From: Parachlamydiales bacterium
GTDB lineage: Bacteria > Chlamydiota > Chlamydiia > Chlamydiales > SM23-39
DNA length: 64,000 nt
Assembly: GCA_019694475.1 (NCBI GenBank)
Contig: JAIBBX010000005.1
Span: 1 to 64,000 of the forward strand
Direction: 5' to 3'
The notes under the pieces were generated by a model. The model was given only the letters and a program-made list of their open reading frames with translations. It was not told the DNA's origin and made no database searches. The translations under genes were made by a program, and so were the position numbers. Below, piece by piece: positions 34,326 through 43,638 of the stretch (its first letter is position 1; the number at the start of each line of letters is the position of its first letter).

Positions 34326-36020
34326 ATGCCTGTTAGTAAAATCAATTCTAAAATTGACGCTCCTTCTGCTATCCCTCAGCCGAGCTTAATCGGAGGGATC
34401 GCGAATCTTGTCGGCAAGGTGGCGAGGGCGATCCTTGTTGGGGCGATTGCCATCATTGGCAATTTGGCTACTCTTTGCATTCCGCTTGCCTGCAAAATTA
34501 TAGCTGATCTCAGGAAGAAAGATCGCAAAGAGGAGATCGAGGCGAAGCAGGTTGAGCATTTGTATACTGCATTGACGATCGGCCTAAGCGGGGATGAGAA
34601 ATGGCGCCAAAACTCTTTGAAGAACAGTTTTCAATGGAATCCAAGTTTGCTTGCTAAGGAGATCGAGGCTAAAGGAATTGGGAAGGAAGATGCAGCCTAC
34701 TTTGCAGAAAAAGTGCTGAAACTGAGAAATGCGGTCTATAAACTCAAACTCCAACTCATGAATGGAAAAAAAGTCGAAGCGGGCTCTGTCGGGAAGATAT
34801 TCGAAAAGTTTCAAAAGTATGCCAGGATCGAACGCTTCATGCAGATTTTCCGCACTCTTGAGCCGAAAGACTGCGCGCCGATCAATTTCTTAAAAGCGCT
34901 CGCCGCGAAATTCCACTCTGCTGATATGGAAGAGCTCCTCATCCAGCATGCGAAAGAAGAGATAGGCCCCGTTGAAAAAGACATGGAAGGGGGATATTCG
35001 ATTGGGAAGTTAGGCGAGGCGATGGATATATGTCAGCGAGAGACCCGTTTTCGCAGAGATCGTTGGTATCAGAAAATCATCTGGGCGATTACTAATCCTG
35101 TCGCTTTTTATCATTCTTGGGAATCGCAAGCAAGGCCCGACATTTACAATTCACGCGAGTCGAATCCGATTCAAACCATCCATTCAGTAGAAATTCCCGA
35201 TGGAAAGGGGAACATGGTTTTGGCCCGTTTCATTGCAGGGCCATCGCCATTCAATGATCCAGTATATCGAAAGATCTTTTTGAAAGAAGGGTATGAACTT
35301 CGTTTCGACATCATGGATACATGCAAAAAACACGAATATCCGATGGTCAAAAAATTAGACACGATCGCAAAAGAATCAAATGGCCACTTAGAACACGTAC
35401 TGTTTGGATTTCAATCCAAAAAAGATCTGGGTTATTTGAACCACACCGATGTAGAGTCTCTCATTGATGGGTATAAAGATGTCGTTTTAGATTCTAGAGC
35501 TCTTCGCGATCAAGAAACCGATCACGGAGTTGTGATTGCAAAGCATCAGCTATCCGACGCCCAAATCAAGGCGGCCTGCGATGAAACAAAGGCCCTTATG
35601 CAAGAATTAAACCCCGATTTAACCAATCGCAAAGCCCGCCACGCCGTGCTTGTCGCTGTAGACACCATGATGGCCCTTGGGATCATCCGCAACTACTTCC
35701 AAAAACACCAATCAGTCCTTAAAGATCCCAATATTGATCCAGACATGAAATCGGTCTATATCGCAACAGCTTGTAAGCAATGCTACGACCGAGGTCCGGT
35801 TTATCTTTCAACCCTCATGCTCTTTTTGCGCAGCCTAAAGAGCTCAGCCCCCTTAAGCGAGGATGAGTTCTACCGAATTGCGGGATTGCCGCTCTTCAGA
35901 GCCCCTCTCAATGAAGGTAGAGAGCAGCTATCCCCAAAATCAGAGGTCTTCCACCACCTCACCCAGATGCTAGGCTCTCGCTTAGACCTTCTGTCAAAAC
36001 ACGTAAGTCGCTTACAATAA
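34326..36020 (+). CDS. putative effector with bilobed hydrophobic N-terminus and CX5R motif
   Basis: A 564-residue protein of unknown family. Residues about 22-60 form a hydrophobic hairpin-like region (IGGIANLVGKVARAILVGA, then IIGNLATLCIPLACKII), as in inclusion membrane proteins; the rest is hydrophilic and mostly helical. ACKQCYDRGP near the C-terminus gives C483-x5-R489, the spacing of the cysteine phosphatase loop, followed by glycine as in the proteins at 36102 and 58670. It resembles the CKSxKDRT loop of SopB/IpgD phosphoinositide phosphatases, but the threonine/serine after arginine is missing, and K-Q-C-Y departs most of the three. Phosphatase activity is an inference. No ribosome binding site is visible. 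Confidence 0.6.
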   Translation: MPVSKINSKIDAPSAIPQPSLIGGIANLVGKVARAILVGAIAIIGNLATLCIPLACKIIADLRKKDRKEEIEAKQVEHLYTALTIGLSGDEKWRQNSLKNSFQWNPSLLAKEIEAKGIGKEDAAYFAEKVLKLRNAVYKLKLQLMNGKKVEAGSVGKIFEKFQKYARIERFMQIFRTLEPKDCAPINFLKALAAKFHSADMEELLIQHAKEEIGPVEKDMEGGYSIGKLGEAMDICQRETRFRRDRWYQKIIWAITNPVAFYHSWESQARPDIYNSRESNPIQTIHSVEIPDGKGNMVLARFIAGPSPFNDPVYRKIFLKEGYELRFDIMDTCKKHEYPMVKKLDTIAKESNGHLEHVLFGFQSKKDLGYLNHTDVESLIDGYKDVVLDSRALRDQETDHGVVIAKHQLSDAQIKAACDETKALMQELNPDLTNRKARHAVLVAVDTMMALGIIRNYFQKHQSVLKDPNIDPDMKSVYIATACKQCYDRGPVYLSTLMLFLRSLKSSAPLSEDEFYRIAGLPLFRAPLNEGREQLSPKSEVFHHLTQMLGSRLDLLSKHVSRLQ

Positions 36021-36069
36021 GCTGAATAAGATTCAATATATTATCTTATTATTAATATTAAAGAAATAT

Positions 36070-36078
36070 GTTATAATT
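36070..36078 (+). promoter_or_regulatory. extended -10 promoter TGTTATAAT, effector candidate 2
   Basis: TGTTATAAT lies 23 bases before the ATG at 36102. No clear -35 is seen; upstream sequence is AT-rich. The leader would be about 17 bases, with a weak TAGG ribosome binding site. Confidence 0.6.
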
Positions 36079-36101
36079 AGATAAAAATAATTTAGGTTAT
36101 T

Positions 36102-38285
36102 ATGTCTTCTTGTGATTACGTTATTTTGCGTGACCAGTCACCTTCCCCTCCACCCGTAGTTAATCAAGCTCCGAAGGGCAAATTAAAAGGCAGAGAAGTA
36201 GAGCTAGTAAAAAAGGGAGACTGGGACAAGTCAACAAAGAAGGTTGGAACTGCTGGCCATAGAGCTTTGGAATACGGGAAAATATTTTTTGCCGGGTTCT
36301 TTAAATTGCTCAAATTTATTTTGTTTGGCGAATTCATTACCGAGCCGGTGAGCGCCTTTTTAGATTCATTACATTCAGATAGAAAAACGCTTTGCGATGG
36401 GTATACGGAAGCGGTAAGCAAACGATTTAAGGGATTAGAAATAACTGTAGTTCAAGTTCCTGAAAACGAGTTCGGGAATGCGGTGAGACAATTCTCAGCC
36501 GAACTGCCCGCTCTAAAAAATGATCCAGAAAAATTGCGCGCAAGAATAGATCAACTTTATCCTACAAGTAAAGAATATCCAGAAGTAAGACGATTTCTGC
36601 GAGAGTGCAAAGGTATGCTGAAATTGAAGAATGTAGTAAGCGAAGAGTTTCAGAAATTAGTATTTACTGAGGAACCGACTACAGAATTTGAGCGAAAAGT
36701 GAAAGAATTTTCAGATAACTTGTCGCATCTAAGACAAAAACCAGATGAATTGAAAAAAGAAATTACCGAACTTCTGAGAGATCCAAGATGTCCCAGAAAT
36801 TCACCGGCAGCACATTTCCTTCATAAGTGCAGAAGCATGCTGGAATCGATGGAAAAGTTAAGCAGACAGTTTGATGAATTAGAATTAACTGTCGTGCCAA
36901 ACACTCAATTCGGTGAAGCGGTAAAAAAATTCTCGGAAGAATTGCCCCTTCTAAAAAAAGATCCTGAAAAATTGCGCGCGAGGATCGTTGAATTATCCAA
37001 TCATCCAGGATATGACTCAAAAGCGAAAGATCCAGCAACTCTATTTCTACAAGAGTGCGGCCACAGATTGGAATCGGCAGATATGGGAAACACTTTATGG
37101 ATGTATGGCCGCCGAAAAATTGACGAGAGTTTGCGCGATGATTCTGATCGCATAGGTTATTCAACATTTGCTAAAGGTCTTGAAAAAGGACAGAAGTCAT
37201 TTGGTCGAAGTAGAGATGGTTTTACGAAGACTTTCCTCTGGGGCATGGATAATCTTGATAGGCTGCCTCATGTGGTAGAAGCTGAATTGGATCCATTGGA
37301 GTATGATAGTTATAAAAATCAGATGGTTTTCGAAAAGGGTGTTTTAAAGGATGGCGAACATGAAATCATCCACAAATATACGCCCGGGTTGACAGGACCT
37401 CAATCAATTGTTGAGAAAGTTTTGATTCCGCGGTATCGAAGCGAAGGTAGAAGATGGGTGCACATCGATAACCAGAGCATCCACAAAGCTGATGAAAGGC
37501 TGCGAATTGACGAAGTTCATAGAATCAGCGATGAGAACCGAGATGTATTTATTCAGGCTGTTTTATCTACAGACACATTAGATGAAGTGAATGCGGATTT
37601 GATTAAAGAATTTGAGCCTAGTAAATTTAATGAATTTGCAAATTACTATGTTGATGCTCTTAGAGGCGGTAACGATGCATATGTGAGAGAGTATGATCAA
37701 TGCCGCGGGATTCATATTCCTCGTGAATTGCTAACCGATGATGAACTTAGCGCAGCTTTTAAAACAGCGATTGACATGTCTAAAGAAGCAGCGAAAGCGA
37801 AACCAGGCGCAACAAAGGAACAATTGGTCAATATGCTTCGAAGAAATATTCTCTCCACCTTGAGTTGGGCGATCATGAAAAAAGAACAGTGTAGACAGAG
37901 AGGGCCAAATCAGCCTCCATCTATTATCTCGATGAACTGTAAAGAGAATATCGACCGTGGTCCGCAAGAAAATGACGATATGCTTTTCAGTGAAGATATG
38001 TGTCATGGCCGGCGAGATATTTCAAAAGGCGAAGCCGCTATTCGTGCCGGGATCAATTTAGGGAGAGCAGATCACGCTATGCGTAGACCTCCTCAAATGA
38101 AGCGAATGAGGCCGATGCTGGATCGATGGGAGTTTTTGCAAGATGATGAATTGTTTCGGAAGGGACAAGCTTCTTTAACGGCTCTTCGCGAAAAATTGAT
38201 AAAGCCGCAAATCGATCCTCGTGCAGAAAGAATGTTTAGAGACGATTCTTACCTTGAGAGAAAACAAAACGAGGATAATGACTAA
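36102..38285 (+). CDS. putative effector with three helical repeats and CX5R motif
   Basis: A 727-residue protein with a short polar N-terminus, a hydrophobic stretch at about 59-78, and three related repeats of about 72 residues (about 104-176, 180-250, 255-327) each with an FG/FE.AV..FS..L block, KKDPEKLRAR-like helix and a closing C-x-x-x-L. The C-terminal part holds MNCKENIDRGP with C613-x5-R619, matching the phosphoinositide phosphatase loop of SopB/IpgD except for glycine after arginine. The same loop occurs at 34326 and 58670. A host-directed inositide phosphatase is a reasonable hypothesis. The stop overlaps lysS by four bases, converging. Confidence 0.62.
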   Translation: MSSCDYVILRDQSPSPPPVVNQAPKGKLKGREVELVKKGDWDKSTKKVGTAGHRALEYGKIFFAGFFKLLKFILFGEFITEPVSAFLDSLHSDRKTLCDGYTEAVSKRFKGLEITVVQVPENEFGNAVRQFSAELPALKNDPEKLRARIDQLYPTSKEYPEVRRFLRECKGMLKLKNVVSEEFQKLVFTEEPTTEFERKVKEFSDNLSHLRQKPDELKKEITELLRDPRCPRNSPAAHFLHKCRSMLESMEKLSRQFDELELTVVPNTQFGEAVKKFSEELPLLKKDPEKLRARIVELSNHPGYDSKAKDPATLFLQECGHRLESADMGNTLWMYGRRKIDESLRDDSDRIGYSTFAKGLEKGQKSFGRSRDGFTKTFLWGMDNLDRLPHVVEAELDPLEYDSYKNQMVFEKGVLKDGEHEIIHKYTPGLTGPQSIVEKVLIPRYRSEGRRWVHIDNQSIHKADERLRIDEVHRISDENRDVFIQAVLSTDTLDEVNADLIKEFEPSKFNEFANYYVDALRGGNDAYVREYDQCRGIHIPRELLTDDELSAAFKTAIDMSKEAAKAKPGATKEQLVNMLRRNILSTLSWAIMKKEQCRQRGPNQPPSIISMNCKENIDRGPQENDDMLFSEDMCHGRRDISKGEAAIRAGINLGRADHAMRRPPQMKRMRPMLDRWEFLQDDELFRKGQASLTALREKLIKPQIDPRAERMFRDDSYLERKQNEDND

Positions 38286-39862
38286 TCTTCAGGGCGCATT
38301 AGCGGGAAGAAGAGGACATCTCGGATTGACTCTGCATTCGTGAAAAGCATCACGAGACGGTCGATCCCGATGCCAACACCGCCAGTGGGCGGCATTCCTT
38401 GACAAATCGCTTCAATGAATTCTTCATCCAGCGGATTGGCCTCTTGGTCGCCTTTTGCCTTTTTATCCGCCTGATCTTCAAGCAATTTGCGTTGCAGTTC
38501 TGGATCGTTGAGTTCAGTGTAGGAATTGCAAATTTCGCGTCCCACAATAAAGCTCTCAAAACGCTCCACAAAGCCATTTTTGCGTAAAACAGGATCGCGA
38601 TGGGGTTTGCAGAGGGGAGTTGTTTCAATTGGATGATCGATGATGTGGTGGGGCTGGATGAGATGCGGTTCGGCAAACTCTTCAAATAGAATCGCAATCA
38701 GCGCTCCGCGAGTTGCATTTTGAACCCCTTTCGGATCAATGTGCGTCTCTTTGAGAAGCCGCGCACGCATTTCTTCTTCCGACATTTTATCGACATCGAG
38801 ATGGGCATAGGTTTTGATCGCATCGGTCATGCTCATTCGCTTCCAAGGAGATTTTAGATCGATCACATAGGCCGATCCTTCGCCTTCTGGGGTAATGCGG
38901 ATCTTGGTGTCGCCAAAGAGGCTGAGCGCCACCGTTTCGAAAAGCCCCTCGGTGAAATCCATCATATCGTTATAGTCCCAGCCGGCCGCATAGGCTTCCA
39001 GCATGGTGAACTCTGGATTGTGAGTCCGGTCGATTCCTTCATTGCGGAACACTTTGCCGATCTCATAGATTTTCTGCATCCCGCCAACGATGAGTTTTTT
39101 CAGCGGGATTTCAAGCGCAATTCGAAGGAACATGTCTTGATTCAGCGCATTGAGATGGGTTGTGAAGGGCTTTGCAGCAGCTCCGCCATAGATATTTTGG
39201 AGGACGGGAGTTTCCACCTCTTCAAATCCGCGCTCTTCTAGATAATTTCGGATTGAAAGAAGAATGCGGGAGCGGTTGCGGAATCGTTCTAGCGATTCTG
39301 GATGAGTGATTAAATCGAGCCAGCGTTTGCGGTAACGGACGCCTTTATCTACCAGTCCTGAGTGTTTATCGGGGAGGGGAAGGAGCGATTTGCAAAGAAG
39401 CGTGACTTTTTTGGCAAAAATGGTCAGTTCGCCTTTTTGCGTTTTGAAAAGATGTCCTTCTACGCCGATGATGTCGCCCAAATCAAGCTTTTTCTCGATG
39501 AATTTGATCGGGGTGATTTCTTCTGTAGGGGTGAGTCCTTCTACTTTGGTCAGATCTCTATTGAACATGATCTGGATGCGGCCTGTTTCATCCTGAATGT
39601 GGGCGAATGCGTTCTTACCCATGGCGCGGAACAGGACAAGGCGTCCTGAAACGATCACTGGTGGAGTATTGCCTACAGCTGCATCGTCTGAATGGCCGAG
39701 CTCTTTGCCTTCCATATCAATCGCGATTTGCGCGGCTTTTTGGGGTGTTGCGTATTTGGGAGGATATGGGTCGATCCCTAAAGCGCGGATTTCCGCGAGC
39801 TTGCGGCTGCGGTTTTGAAATTCTTCATGAGTCTGATATTGGGGCAAAGTTGTTGTAGTCAT
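38282..39862 (-). CDS. lysS: lysyl-tRNA synthetase, class II
   Basis: A 526-residue class II LysRS: N-terminal OB-fold anticodon domain (about 60-165, GRLVLFRAMGKNAFAHIQD), then motif 1 and motif 2 (VFRNEGIDRTHNPEFTMLEA) and motif 3 at the C-terminus (GVGIGIDRLVMLF). It charges tRNA-Lys. The gene stands alone on the minus strand between an effector candidate and trpR. Confidence 0.97.
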   Translation of the reverse strand: MTTTTLPQYQTHEEFQNRSRKLAEIRALGIDPYPPKYATPQKAAQIAIDMEGKELGHSDDAAVGNTPPVIVSGRLVLFRAMGKNAFAHIQDETGRIQIMFNRDLTKVEGLTPTEEITPIKFIEKKLDLGDIIGVEGHLFKTQKGELTIFAKKVTLLCKSLLPLPDKHSGLVDKGVRYRKRWLDLITHPESLERFRNRSRILLSIRNYLEERGFEEVETPVLQNIYGGAAAKPFTTHLNALNQDMFLRIALEIPLKKLIVGGMQKIYEIGKVFRNEGIDRTHNPEFTMLEAYAAGWDYNDMMDFTEGLFETVALSLFGDTKIRITPEGEGSAYVIDLKSPWKRMSMTDAIKTYAHLDVDKMSEEEMRARLLKETHIDPKGVQNATRGALIAILFEEFAEPHLIQPHHIIDHPIETTPLCKPHRDPVLRKNGFVERFESFIVGREICNSYTELNDPELQRKLLEDQADKKAKGDQEANPLDEEFIEAICQGMPPTGGVGIGIDRLVMLFTNAESIRDVLFFPLMRPED

Positions 39863-40015
39863 GCATTCTAATTTATCGTGAAAGTTCTCTTTTTGTCCAC
39901 TAATGGAAGATTTGGTGTGAGGATAGAGAAAAGCCCTCCTTTCGTTGAGGTCTCATAGGTGTTTTCTGAATGCAAAGTATAAGTCGTTGATAATGAGTGT
40001 ATTAAAATAATTATA

Positions 40016-40047
40016 TTGCGTTTTATTCTGTACTGTTGTAACATTAC
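40016..40047 (+). promoter_or_regulatory. trp operon promoter with TrpR-like operator
   Basis: TTGCGT (40016-40021) and TAACAT (40039-40044) with 17 bases between form a modest promoter. The -10 lies inside a near-palindrome at 40030-40047, GTACTGTTGTAACATTAC, in which 14 of 18 positions are symmetric, with ends GTAC/TTAC resembling the E. coli TrpR operator. Binding there by TrpR with tryptophan would block RNA polymerase, giving autoregulation. Confidence 0.6.
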
Positions 40048-40070
40048 ATGTATACAAGGAAGAGAATTGT

Positions 40071-40343
40071 ATGGAATCCGAGGTAGATGGCTGGCGGCTC
40101 TTTTTAGAGCTGTGCCGCAAAGCGGGGAGCGAAAAGGCGCTAAATGAGCTTTTTCAGCTTCTTTTGACCCCAGAAGAAAGAGAAGACATCAAGACGCGGG
40201 TTTTGATCGTCCGAGAGCTGGTTAAGGGCCAAAAGCCCCAAAGGCAGATCGCAAAGGATCTGGGCGTCAGCATCGCAAAAATCACCCGAGGCTCCAATAG
40301 CCTAAAAGTTATAAAAGAAGACCTCAGGAGGCTTTTCTCCTGA
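40071..40343 (+). CDS. trpR: tryptophan repressor TrpR
   Basis: A 90-residue protein of the Trp repressor family: LLTPEEREDIKTRVLIVREL then QRQIAKDLGVSIAKITRGSN, the helix-turn-helix with the ITRGSN block typical of TrpR. It binds tryptophan and represses the operon. As first gene of the operon it is autoregulated, as in Chlamydia. AAGGA lies before the ATG, and its TGA lies within the hairpin region before trpE. Confidence 0.95.
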   Translation: MESEVDGWRLFLELCRKAGSEKALNELFQLLLTPEEREDIKTRVLIVRELVKGQKPQRQIAKDLGVSIAKITRGSNSLKVIKEDLRRLFS

Positions 40344-40360
40344 GATTGAAGGAGAAAAGC
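40323..40360 (+). promoter_or_regulatory. mutually exclusive hairpins controlling trpE start
   Basis: Hairpin 1: CTCAGGAG (40323-40330) pairs with CTCCTGAG (40337-40344), 8 bp. Hairpin 2: GCTTTTCTCC (40331-40340) pairs with GGAGAAAAGC (40351-40360), 10 bp, perfect. They share 40337-40340, so they exclude each other. Hairpin 2 contains the trpE Shine-Dalgarno GGAG and ends directly at the TTG start. The trpR stop (40341-40343) lies in hairpin 1 and in the loop of hairpin 2, so ribosomes ending trpR would open them. Translational coupling or attenuation is inferred. Confidence 0.65.
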
Positions 40361-41569
40361 TTGAAAACACGAGAAATTCCCTACGACCAATTCACACCGA
40401 TCACAGCCTACTATGCTTTGGGCGGAAGCTGCATTCTAGAATCAAGCCCTGGCAAAGACCGATATTCATTTGTCGGCGTCGATCCAATTGAAAGGATCGA
40501 AGGCCAAGGCGACTATGTAGAGGCGGTTAGAGCCCTGCAAGCAAAATACCGCGTAGACGGCCCTCTTTATATGGGAGGCCCCATCGGCTACGTCGGTTAT
40601 GACAATCACTATGTTTTCCAAATTTATCAGACCGGAGTGATTTTTGATCACCAAACCGGAAAAGCGCTTCTTGCCACATTAGGCGATGAAGCTGAGCTCC
40701 AAAAACAGTATGAAAAATTGAAGAAGCCGCAGATGATGCCTGAAATCGAAATTCAAACGGGCGAAATCGAAGTCGATCGATCAGATGACGAGCATGGCGC
40801 AATGATCGAAAGAGCCAAAGAATATTTCCGCTCAGGCGATGTCTATCAGATTGTTTTATCGCGCACATTCAAGACAAGTTTTAAGGGAGACCCATTCCAA
40901 TTTTATAGAGCTCTTCGAAGAATGAGTCCTGCGCCCTATTTGTTTTATTTCGATTACGGGACTTACTTTATTGCAGGAGCCTCACCTGAAAAAATCATCT
41001 CGGTTCAAGATGGGATGATTGAGTCGATGCCAATCGCTGGCACATGCCCCAAAGGCGGATCGATTGAAGAACTGCTTGCAGACCTTAAGGAGAATGCGGA
41101 ACACGTCATGCTGGTCGATTTGGCACGCAATGATGTTGGCGCAGTTTCTGTTCCTGGCAGCGTTAAAGTCGTTGAATACAAAACAGTCCATGAATTTTCT
41201 CATGTGAATCACATCGTCTCGAAAGTGGTCGGAAAATTAGACCCAAAATATGACGCGATCGAGGCATTTAAAACTTCATTCCCTGCAGGCACGTTGAGCG
41301 GCGCCCCCAAAAAACGGGCGATGGAGCTCATTGCCGAGATCGAAGGGGATGAAAGAGGCCTTTATGGAGGCGCTATTGTCGCTTTGGACGGCAAAGGCAA
41401 TTTGTCGAGCTGCATCGCGATTAGAACCGCGCTCATTCAAGACGGCGAGTTGAAAGTGAGAGCCGGAGGCGGAATTGTATTCGATTCCGATCCTTTGAAA
41501 GAAGCCGAAGAATCTCGGCATAAAGCAAATACAGTTTTAGAGGTGGCCCGTGCTTTTAATCATCGATAA
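40361..41569 (+). CDS. trpE: anthranilate synthase component I TrpE
   Basis: A 402-residue chorismate-using enzyme that forms anthranilate with TrpG. GTLSGAPKKRAMELI, GGAIVALDGKGN and IRTALI are TrpE signatures, and ILESSPG near residue 30 resembles the LLES tryptophan feedback site. The start is a TTG at 40361 with GGAG eight bases upstream inside a hairpin; a TTG at 40346 would remove that site from the leader. Vertebrate Chlamydia lack trpE and trpG, so here tryptophan can be made from chorismate. Confidence 0.93.
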   Translation: MKTREIPYDQFTPITAYYALGGSCILESSPGKDRYSFVGVDPIERIEGQGDYVEAVRALQAKYRVDGPLYMGGPIGYVGYDNHYVFQIYQTGVIFDHQTGKALLATLGDEAELQKQYEKLKKPQMMPEIEIQTGEIEVDRSDDEHGAMIERAKEYFRSGDVYQIVLSRTFKTSFKGDPFQFYRALRRMSPAPYLFYFDYGTYFIAGASPEKIISVQDGMIESMPIAGTCPKGGSIEELLADLKENAEHVMLVDLARNDVGAVSVPGSVKVVEYKTVHEFSHVNHIVSKVVGKLDPKYDAIEAFKTSFPAGTLSGAPKKRAMELIAEIEGDERGLYGGAIVALDGKGNLSSCIAIRTALIQDGELKVRAGGGIVFDSDPLKEAEESRHKANTVLEVARAFNHR

Positions 41570-42125
41570 TTACGATAGTTTTACCTACAACCTTTACCAG
41601 GCTTTTGCTGAATTGAATCCAGATGTGAAGGTGGTTAAAAACGATGCCATTACTCTGGAAGAAATCGAAGCTTTGAATCCGTCTGGAATTGTGTTGTCGC
41701 CAGGACCAGGAAGGCCGGAAGATGCCGGTATTTGCGTGGATGTAATCCGGGAATTTCAGGGAAAAATCCCCATTTTGGGAGTCTGCCTTGGCCATCAGGC
41801 CATCGGCCTTTTCTTTGGAGCCAATGTTGCGAGAGCGGACGAGATTGTCCACGGCAAAGAATGCCTTATTTTTCACTCGAGAAAAGGGATTTTTGAAGGA
41901 ATGCCGCTTCCATTCAAGGCGGGACGCTACCATTCGCTGATTGTGGAAAAGCTACCGAGCGAACTTGTTGTCGATGCAGAGAGCCCCGAAGGGCTTGTGA
42001 TGGGAATGCACCATAAGACAATCCCGATCTACGGCGTTCAATTCCATCCGGAGTCGATTTTGACTCCTCAAGGAAAAGTGATTTTGAAGAATTTTTTGAA
42101 GGTATGCCATGCACCCGTTAATTGA
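41550..42125 (+). CDS. trpG: anthranilate synthase glutaminase subunit TrpG
   Basis: A 191-residue class I glutamine amidotransferase that supplies ammonia to TrpE. The N-terminus is IIDNYDSFTYNLYQAF, the nucleophile lies in GVCLGHQA and the histidine-glutamate pair in QFHPESI. The GTG start lies 20 bases inside the end of trpE, which suggests coupled production of the two subunits. Folate-type PabA is the alternative, but the operon makes TrpG more likely. Confidence 0.93.
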   Translation: MLLIIDNYDSFTYNLYQAFAELNPDVKVVKNDAITLEEIEALNPSGIVLSPGPGRPEDAGICVDVIREFQGKIPILGVCLGHQAIGLFFGANVARADEIVHGKECLIFHSRKGIFEGMPLPFKAGRYHSLIVEKLPSELVVDAESPEGLVMGMHHKTIPIYGVQFHPESILTPQGKVILKNFLKVCHAPVN

Positions 42126-43638
42126 TGGTTTTGACTTAAACGAAGAAGAAATGGTGAATGAAATCAGCCTTCTTCTTGACGATCCGGTGAAAATGGCCGG
42201 ATTTTTGATGCTGCTTAAAGCAAAAGGGGAAACGGAAGAAGAAATCCTCGGCCTTGTGAAAGCGATGCGGACCAAAATGAAACGGCTTGAGGTTGGATTT
42301 CCCACTTTGGACATTGTGGGAACAGGCGGCGATCAGGCAGGAACGGTCAATATCTCTACAGGCTCGGCCCTTCTTGCAGCTGAGTGCGGCGTTCCCGTGT
42401 TGAAGCATGGAAACCGCGCTGTCTCATCTAAATGCGGCTCTGCCGACGTTTTGGAAAAGCTTGGGTTTGATATCCATGCAGATCCACTAGAGAGTTTGAG
42501 AAAAAGAAATTTCGGCTTTTGTTTTGCTCCGGACTATCATCCAGCAATGGCCAAAGTACGCCCAGTTAGAACAGCGTTGAAATCTCCAACTCTATTCAAT
42601 CTGATCGGACCTCTTCTAAATCCAGCGGGCATCGATCATCTGATTTTTGGCGTACACAAACCTGAACTTGTTGAAAAACTAGCGCGCGTGCTTTTCCTTC
42701 TAGGCACCAAGCGATCGCTTGTTTTTTCAGGCTGCGGCATTGATGAGCTGAGCTGTTTGGGTAAAACAGAAGCCTTTTTAGTGACTGAAAAGGGAATGGA
42801 AAAAGTCGTGATCGATCCAGAAAAACTAGGATTGGAGCTTTGCACGATGGAAGAATTGAAAGGCGGCGATGCAACTGTCAATGCAGCTCTTTTAAAAAAT
42901 CCTCCAAAAGCCATTCGCGATACCTTCATTTTAAATGCAGGCGTTGGCCTCTTTTTAATGGGTATTGCAAAAACAATCCAAGAAGGCGTGAAAATCGCCA
43001 GAGTGAAAGCGGCGCTGAAAAGAGGCGTGATCGCAGAAATCAAACGGGCATCACCATCGAAAGGCAAAATTGGCGAGATCGCCGATCCAGCCGAGAGAGC
43101 AAAAGAGTATGAAAGAGCTGGCGCCGGAATCATTTCGGTGCTGACATCGCCCCTATTCGAAGGAAGTTTGGAAGATCTGACTAAAGTGAAAGAGGCCGTT
43201 TCGATTCCAGTGTTGCGCAAAGATTTTATCACGAGCGTCGAAGAACTGTATAAAACCAAGGCAGATCTTGTTCTCCTCATCGTCTCATTTTTAGGAGAAA
43301 AGACAAAGTCTATGTTGTTGGAGGCAAAAAAACTGGGTCTTCAAGCCATTGTGGAAGTGCACACAGAGGCAGAACTGAAAATCGCCCTTGATGCTGGTGC
43401 CGATATCATCGGCATCAACCAGAGAGATTTGAATGATTTCACGATGCATCCAGAAAGTTTTGATCTCATCCATCAGATTCCGCGAGGCATTTTTACCATC
43501 GCTGAATCGGGGGTTGCAAATGCAGAAGATGCAAAAAAACGATTTGAGATGGGATTTGATGCCATCTTAGTGGGCGAGGCCTTAACAAGAAATGCAAAAC
43601 TTTGCGAGGAAATATGTTCGTTAAAATCTGCGGTTTAA
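42109..43638 (+). CDS. trpDC: TrpD-TrpC fusion (anthranilate phosphoribosyltransferase - IGP synthase)
   Basis: A 509-residue fusion. Residues 1 to about 303 are anthranilate phosphoribosyltransferase ([37 protein letters not shown]). From about 306 the chain is indole-3-glycerol-phosphate synthase ([37 protein letters not shown]). The TrpC part is about 204 residues, lacking the usual N-terminal helices of 45 or so residues before the IAEIK strand. It catalyses steps two and four of the pathway. The start lies inside trpG by 17 bases, and the end overlaps the trpFB start. Confidence 0.93.
   Translation: MHPLIDGFDLNEEEMVNEISLLLDDPVKMAGFLMLLKAKGETEEEILGLVKAMRTKMKRLEVGFPTLDIVGTGGDQAGTVNISTGSALLAAECGVPVLKHGNRAVSSKCGSADVLEKLGFDIHADPLESLRKRNFGFCFAPDYHPAMAKVRPVRTALKSPTLFNLIGPLLNPAGIDHLIFGVHKPELVEKLARVLFLLGTKRSLVFSGCGIDELSCLGKTEAFLVTEKGMEKVVIDPEKLGLELCTMEELKGGDATVNAALLKNPPKAIRDTFILNAGVGLFLMGIAKTIQEGVKIARVKAALKRGVIAEIKRASPSKGKIGEIADPAERAKEYERAGAGIISVLTSPLFEGSLEDLTKVKEAVSIPVLRKDFITSVEELYKTKADLVLLIVSFLGEKTKSMLLEAKKLGLQAIVEVHTEAELKIALDAGADIIGINQRDLNDFTMHPESFDLIHQIPRGIFTIAESGVANAEDAKKRFEMGFDAILVGEALTRNAKLCEEICSLKSAV

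Noticed and set aside
42636..43280. A 214-residue minus-strand open frame inside trpDC
   Set aside because: It is fully antisense to conserved TrpD/TrpC sequence and has low-complexity serine-rich composition typical of a shadow frame.
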